From positions 1 to 18,893 of the forward strand of contig DAOUSX010000001.1 in the NCBI GenBank assembly GCA_030627025.1: a stretch of 18,893 bases of DNA. Direction: 5' to 3'. The position numbers and the translations under genes were made by a program. Each line of letters begins with the position of its first letter. Positions within the stretch are counted from its first letter, which is position 1. Below the pieces are notes generated by a model that had not been told where the DNA came from, did no database searches, and saw only the letters and a list, made by a program, of their open reading frames with translations. Source of the stretch: Dehalococcoidia bacterium (GTDB lineage: Bacteria > Chloroflexota > Dehalococcoidia > GIF9 > AB-539-J10). Below, piece by piece: positions 15,813 to 18,893 of the stretch.

Positions 15813-16787
15813 CTAATTTGAGGATATCACCGCCGTTACTGCCGCAGAGGCGTTAATGTGTCCTTCTCCTGCACCAGCGACACTGAGGGGAGAGCAATTA
15901 TTCTCCATTGCCTGCCGGACTTCATCGTTAATTACACCGCTGTCGTTAGTGTCCTTAGCGACACCGAAAACCAGGGCAGCTACACCTGAGACATGGGCCG
16001 CTGCTGATGAGGTGCCACTTTTGTAGCCATATTGATTCTGAGGTTGTGTGGAGTAAATGTTAAAGCCCGGGGCAGCCACATCCACCCAATCGCCGTGATT
16101 GGACAACAAAGCTAGAGAATCGTTCCCATTAGTACCGGCTACGGCAATGCAGTTGGCATAGTAAGCGGGATAAACTGGCGTTGACTTGCCTTCATTGCCT
16201 GCCGCCGCCACAATCACAGCCCCTTGACTCCAGGCATAGTTTATCGCCTGTTCCAAGTATGGCGATGATTTCACACAAAAGCCTATATTGATGACCTTGG
16301 CACCATGATTCACGGCCCAGATGATGCCCTCGGCTGCCGTTGATGCCTCACTTCTACCCACATCGTCACACACCTTGACATTCATGAGCCGGCACTCGGG
16401 TGCGATACCAGCGATAAGGCCCGCTGTATGAGTCCCGTGCCCGTAAAGGTCATCGCATGTCGGGCTATCACTAAAGTTAACCTCCATTATCACCCTACCA
16501 GCTAAATCTCGATGATTTTCATCAATACCCGTATCCAGGACAGCAACGATAATCGATTCATCGCCTTGGGTAATCTGCCACGCTTGAGGTGCGCCGATTT
16601 TGCCTACTCCCCAGCATTGAGCTAAATAGCTATCCTCGTCCAAATATGCTGCCTTAAGGCTGGAAACATGGTTTATGCCATCGCCATCATCGGGAAATAC
16701 AACTTCGTTGGCAAGCATTCCCGGATATGCCAGAAGGACAGCCATTGCCAGAAGTAAAGCTATGACGGGATATCTGAGTCTTCCCAC
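15813..16787 (-). CDS. Secreted subtilisin-like serine protease (peptidase S8)
   Basis: An exported endopeptidase of the subtilase family. The 324-residue protein begins with a basic-hydrophobic signal segment (about 1-26) and then goes almost directly into the S8 domain (CWGVGKIGAPQAW near 58-70), with no clear inhibitor I9 propeptide. The catalytic residues are Asp85 in VLDTGID, His117 in GHGTHTAG and Ser260 in SGTSSAAAHVSG; Asn198 in AAAGNEG is the oxyanion residue. The serine block differs from the usual SGTSMAAPH at two positions. There is no C-terminal sorting domain. The start is GTG at 16787 with no visible ribosome binding site. It is transcribed away from the neighbouring surface protein, which could be a substrate. 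Confidence 0.92.
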   Translation of the reverse strand: MGRLRYPVIALLLAMAVLLAYPGMLANEVVFPDDGDGINHVSSLKAAYLDEDSYLAQCWGVGKIGAPQAWQITQGDESIIVAVLDTGIDENHRDLAGRVIMEVNFSDSPTCDDLYGHGTHTAGLIAGIAPECRLMNVKVCDDVGRSEASTAAEGIIWAVNHGAKVINIGFCVKSSPYLEQAINYAWSQGAVIVAAAGNEGKSTPVYPAYYANCIAVAGTNGNDSLALLSNHGDWVDVAAPGFNIYSTQPQNQYGYKSGTSSAAAHVSGVAALVFGVAKDTNDSGVINDEVRQAMENNCSPLSVAGAGEGHINASAAVTAVISSN

Positions 16788-16974
16788 ATATTTAGGTTAA
16801 CAGCCAGCTACCTTGATGAGTATCACCCATTGGTACCGTTTTATATGAGAATTTGGTCATGCGGCTTTTCATCCGGCAAATATTTAAAAAAATTGCAGAA
16901 TTGGAACTTAACATAACTAAAGTTAACTAAATGGATATTGCTATTTCTGATACGCTGCTGTTAGGATATACAAA

Positions 16975-16994
16975 GGTACTAGGACTGAAGTACC
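16975..16994 (+). repeat. Small inverted repeat in the leader of the VWA surface-protein gene
   Basis: GGTACT (16975-16980) and AGTACC (16989-16994) are perfect inverted repeats around an eight-base spacer, followed by ATTTTAT, and lie 30 bases before the ATG at 17025. The right arm and its flank, GTACCATTTTAT, recur with one change as GTACCGTTTTAT at 16833-16844. It may be an operator or a weak leader hairpin; no regulator is identified. The gene itself has a good GGAGG at 17014-17018. Confidence 0.4.
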
Positions 16995-17024
16995 ATTTTA
17001 TCACTATAGGCGTGGAGGTTTAAT

Positions 17025-18437
17025 ATGAAAAAAATAGCGTTTTCGCTACTCAGCATTATTATGCTGGTCGCCATGGCACTGCCTGCTGCTAGCATAGCAG
17101 TGCTGGCAGGTGGGGGTGACGTTGCTAATCTGACTGCAGGTCAAGAAAACACTACCCCTCTGGATTACATTGTAATCTCACCTGATAATGCCTCCATAAA
17201 TGGTGGTGGTGAAGAGACACAGGCTTACACCGCTGAGGCTTTCGATGCTCAAGAAAAGAGTCTGGGCAATGTTACCCGGGATACAAACTTCACCATAGAG
17301 CCTGAGGCTGGCGGAAGCTGGGAAGGATGTATATACACCTCAGAGCACGTAGGGGACTGGGTGGTAACAGGCACTCATATCACTGGCAAGACCGACACAG
17401 CCATCTTACAGGTCCTGGAAACCCCGGAATATCCCGGGGGCAGCTTTGTTTCTCCCGACCAGCCAGGTGCAAACAGGGGAACTGAGACACCAGCTAAGTC
17501 AACGCCAGTGCTGACGAGCCAAACAAACGGGACTCCCCGTCTAGAAGTTGACAAAACCGTATCTCCAGAGTCTATCTGCATAGATGACCAGGCAACGGTA
17601 ACTCTCACAGTTACCGGCGCCGGCGAGCCAGCGGAGGAGCACCTTCCCCTCGACGTCGTGCTCATCATCGACCGCTCAGGGTCGATGTCGGGGACGCCGC
17701 TCGATGATGCTAAAGCTGCTGCCAAAACTTTCGTGGGCCTGCTCAACTCCACCAGTGACCGCTCAGGACTGGTATCTTTCTCATACTGGAACCGGACCAC
17801 CTACCCCTGGTCCTGGGAGGCAAGACTTAATCAAAATTTGACTTTTGACCAGTCAGCGACAAATAGCTCCATAACTAGCTTGACTGCCTTTGGCAATACC
17901 GCTATAGGTGAGGGTATTTATACGGCTAACGCGGAGCTTATCAATTACGGCAGGAATCAGACATCCACCATTTATGCCGAGGTTCTGCTTTCCGATGGGA
18001 ACTGGAATACAGGTCGCAATCCTATAGGCGCGGCACAAGAGGCTGCCAACAATACGATTATCATTTACACCATTGGATTGGGAGATGCCGATAATACCAC
18101 GATGTGGAACATCGCCAACATAACCGGTGGCAAATATTACTATGCGCCAAACTCAACTGACCTGGAAGGTATATATCAAGAGATCGCCGAAGAGTTATCC
18201 AACATAGCTGGCACCAATGTCGTGGTCACCGAGGTTCTGCCCGATGACGTGAATTATATAAATGGAACTGCTGTTCCCACTCCAGATTCAACGAGCGGCC
18301 AGAACCTGACCTGGGAATTAGGTACCATCGTCATAAACGAGACCGAGACCATAACGTTCAATGTAACCTTTAATTACACCGGCTATCAACCGGTGGACGT
18401 ATATCCCGACACACGGGTAAACTACACCGATTATTAG
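17025..18437 (+). CDS. Exported von Willebrand factor A domain surface protein, ended early by TAG
   Basis: A 470-residue exported protein probably displayed at the cell surface. A signal peptide (1-28) is followed by a beta-rich Ig/Big-like domain (about 45-131), a Pro/Thr/Ser linker (about 133-170), and a VWA domain (about 208-392) with an intact metal-binding MIDAS: Asp216, Ser218 and Ser220 in DRSGSMS, a Thr near 286-292, and Asp324 in LLSDGNW. A beta-rich segment (about 397-468) of the type found in repeated adhesin modules comes next. About 21 N-X-S/T sequons occur, far more than in neighbouring proteins. The frame stops at TAG 18435-18437, but the following bases continue as a PKD domain, so this is probably the front part of a longer, damaged gene. 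Confidence 0.85.
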   Translation: MKKIAFSLLSIIMLVAMALPAASIAVLAGGGDVANLTAGQENTTPLDYIVISPDNASINGGGEETQAYTAEAFDAQEKSLGNVTRDTNFTIEPEAGGSWEGCIYTSEHVGDWVVTGTHITGKTDTAILQVLETPEYPGGSFVSPDQPGANRGTETPAKSTPVLTSQTNGTPRLEVDKTVSPESICIDDQATVTLTVTGAGEPAEEHLPLDVVLIIDRSGSMSGTPLDDAKAAAKTFVGLLNSTSDRSGLVSFSYWNRTTYPWSWEARLNQNLTFDQSATNSSITSLTAFGNTAIGEGIYTANAELINYGRNQTSTIYAEVLLSDGNWNTGRNPIGAAQEAANNTIIIYTIGLGDADNTTMWNIANITGGKYYYAPNSTDLEGIYQEIAEELSNIAGTNVVVTEVLPDDVNYINGTAVPTPDSTSGQNLTWELGTIVINETETITFNVTFNYTGYQPVDVYPDTRVNYTDY

Positions 18438-18893
18438 GGCAACCCGGCAGGCGAAGAGTTCCCTGAGACAAACATAACGGTAAGTGCTCCTCCAGTAGCT
18501 AACTTCACCGCTGAGCCCACCAGCGGCTGTGCTCCTCTGAATGTCACCTTCACCGATGAGTCCACAGGTGACCCACTTCCTGGAGCTGGGACTTCCCCGG
18601 AGGCATCCCTTCAAATGCCTCAACGCAAGGTCCTCCCACAGTAACCTACACCGCTCCTGGCAACTACACCGTAAGTTTGAATGTCACCAATGAGTGCGGC
18701 TCAAATATCACGACCAAGACCAATTACATAAACGTAACTGAGGCTCCCACAGCCTCAGCGTCAAGCAACTCACCGGTATGTGAGGGAAGCACCATAGAGT
18801 TAACTGGTGGACCTGGTGGGATGACGAGCTACAGCTGGAGTGGGCCACTTGGTTACACCAGCAGTGAGCAATCACCGAGCATAAGTAACGCCA
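18438..18893 (+). pseudogene. Continuation of the VWA surface-protein gene (PKD and Ig-like domains), out of frame and cut by window edge
   Basis: Directly after the TAG the same frame reads GNPAGEEFPETNITVSAPPV and then ANFTAEPTSGCAPLNVTFTD, the first half of a PKD domain. Between 18570 and 18575 one base appears to be missing. From 18575 the frame shifted by two continues the same domain ([10 protein letters not shown], then [17 protein letters not shown]) and goes on into an Ig-like module starting [17 protein letters not shown], open to the window end. The clean continuation of domain sense over both lesions argues for one original gene. No ribosome binding site and start suggest a separate gene here. 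Assembly or sequencing error is the main alternative to true inactivation. Confidence 0.7.

Noticed and set aside
16788..17024. Riboswitch (cyclic-di-GMP type) before the surface-protein gene
   Set aside because: The conserved core bases of known riboswitch classes were not found; only a short inverted repeat and one imperfect direct repeat are visible.
18435..18437. TAG in the surface-protein gene as a recoded codon (for example pyrrolysine)
   Set aside because: TAG ends normal genes in this window (the phosphatidyltransferase and the S8 protease), and a second, frame-changing lesion follows soon after, so damage or sequence error is simpler.
1..18893. CRISPR array, tRNA or rRNA genes, insertion sequences
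   Set aside because: No regularly spaced repeats, no cloverleaf with a T-loop GGTTCGA motif, no rRNA-like segments and no transposase-like product were recognised on either strand.

Overview
This window looks like a chromosomal segment from a bacterium of the Chloroflexota, most likely Dehalococcoidia or a near relative. That placement is inferred from the gene order (purF-purM / rpsO-pnp-dapB-asd-dapA / purA / inositol-phosphate synthase / nusA-ylxR-infB-rbfA), a short-form IF-2, a DUF5679-type mini zinc ribbon, and frequent TTG/GTG starts. No rRNA, tRNA, CRISPR array, insertion sequence or prophage gene was recognised.

Left part (1-7731): purF and purM run leftwards as an overlapping purine operon behind a near-consensus promoter; purM runs off the window edge. 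Divergently, rpsO, pnp, dapB, asd and dapA run rightwards with short or no gaps, joining ribosomal protein S15 and an RNA exonuclease to the diaminopimelate/lysine branch. The operon ends in an AT-rich imperfect inverted repeat (about 7712-7833) that supplies the last codons of dapA and touches the stop codon of the convergent purA.

Middle (7832-11405), all leftward: DUF5679 mini zinc ribbon, inositol-1-phosphate synthase, a decayed gene remnant, a CDP-alcohol phosphatidyltransferase with features of phosphatidylinositol-phosphate synthases, and purA. Together ino1 and the transferase can convert glucose-6-phosphate and CDP-diacylglycerol to phosphatidylinositol phosphate, a lipid route uncommon in bacteria outside Actinobacteria.

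Right-middle (11496-15397), leftward: the nusA-ylxR-infB-rbfA translation/transcription operon. It appears to start from a promoter at 15369-15397 whose roughly 72-nt leader contains an intrinsic-terminator-like hairpin just before nusA, suggesting attenuation. No rimP precedes nusA here.

Right end (15398-18893) is accessory in character: about 400 bases with no recognisable gene, a secreted subtilisin-like S8 protease (leftward), and a divergent large exported von Willebrand A protein rich in N-X-S/T sequons. The reading frame of that surface protein is broken by a TAG and then by a one-base deletion inside a PKD domain, while the coding sense continues to the window end.
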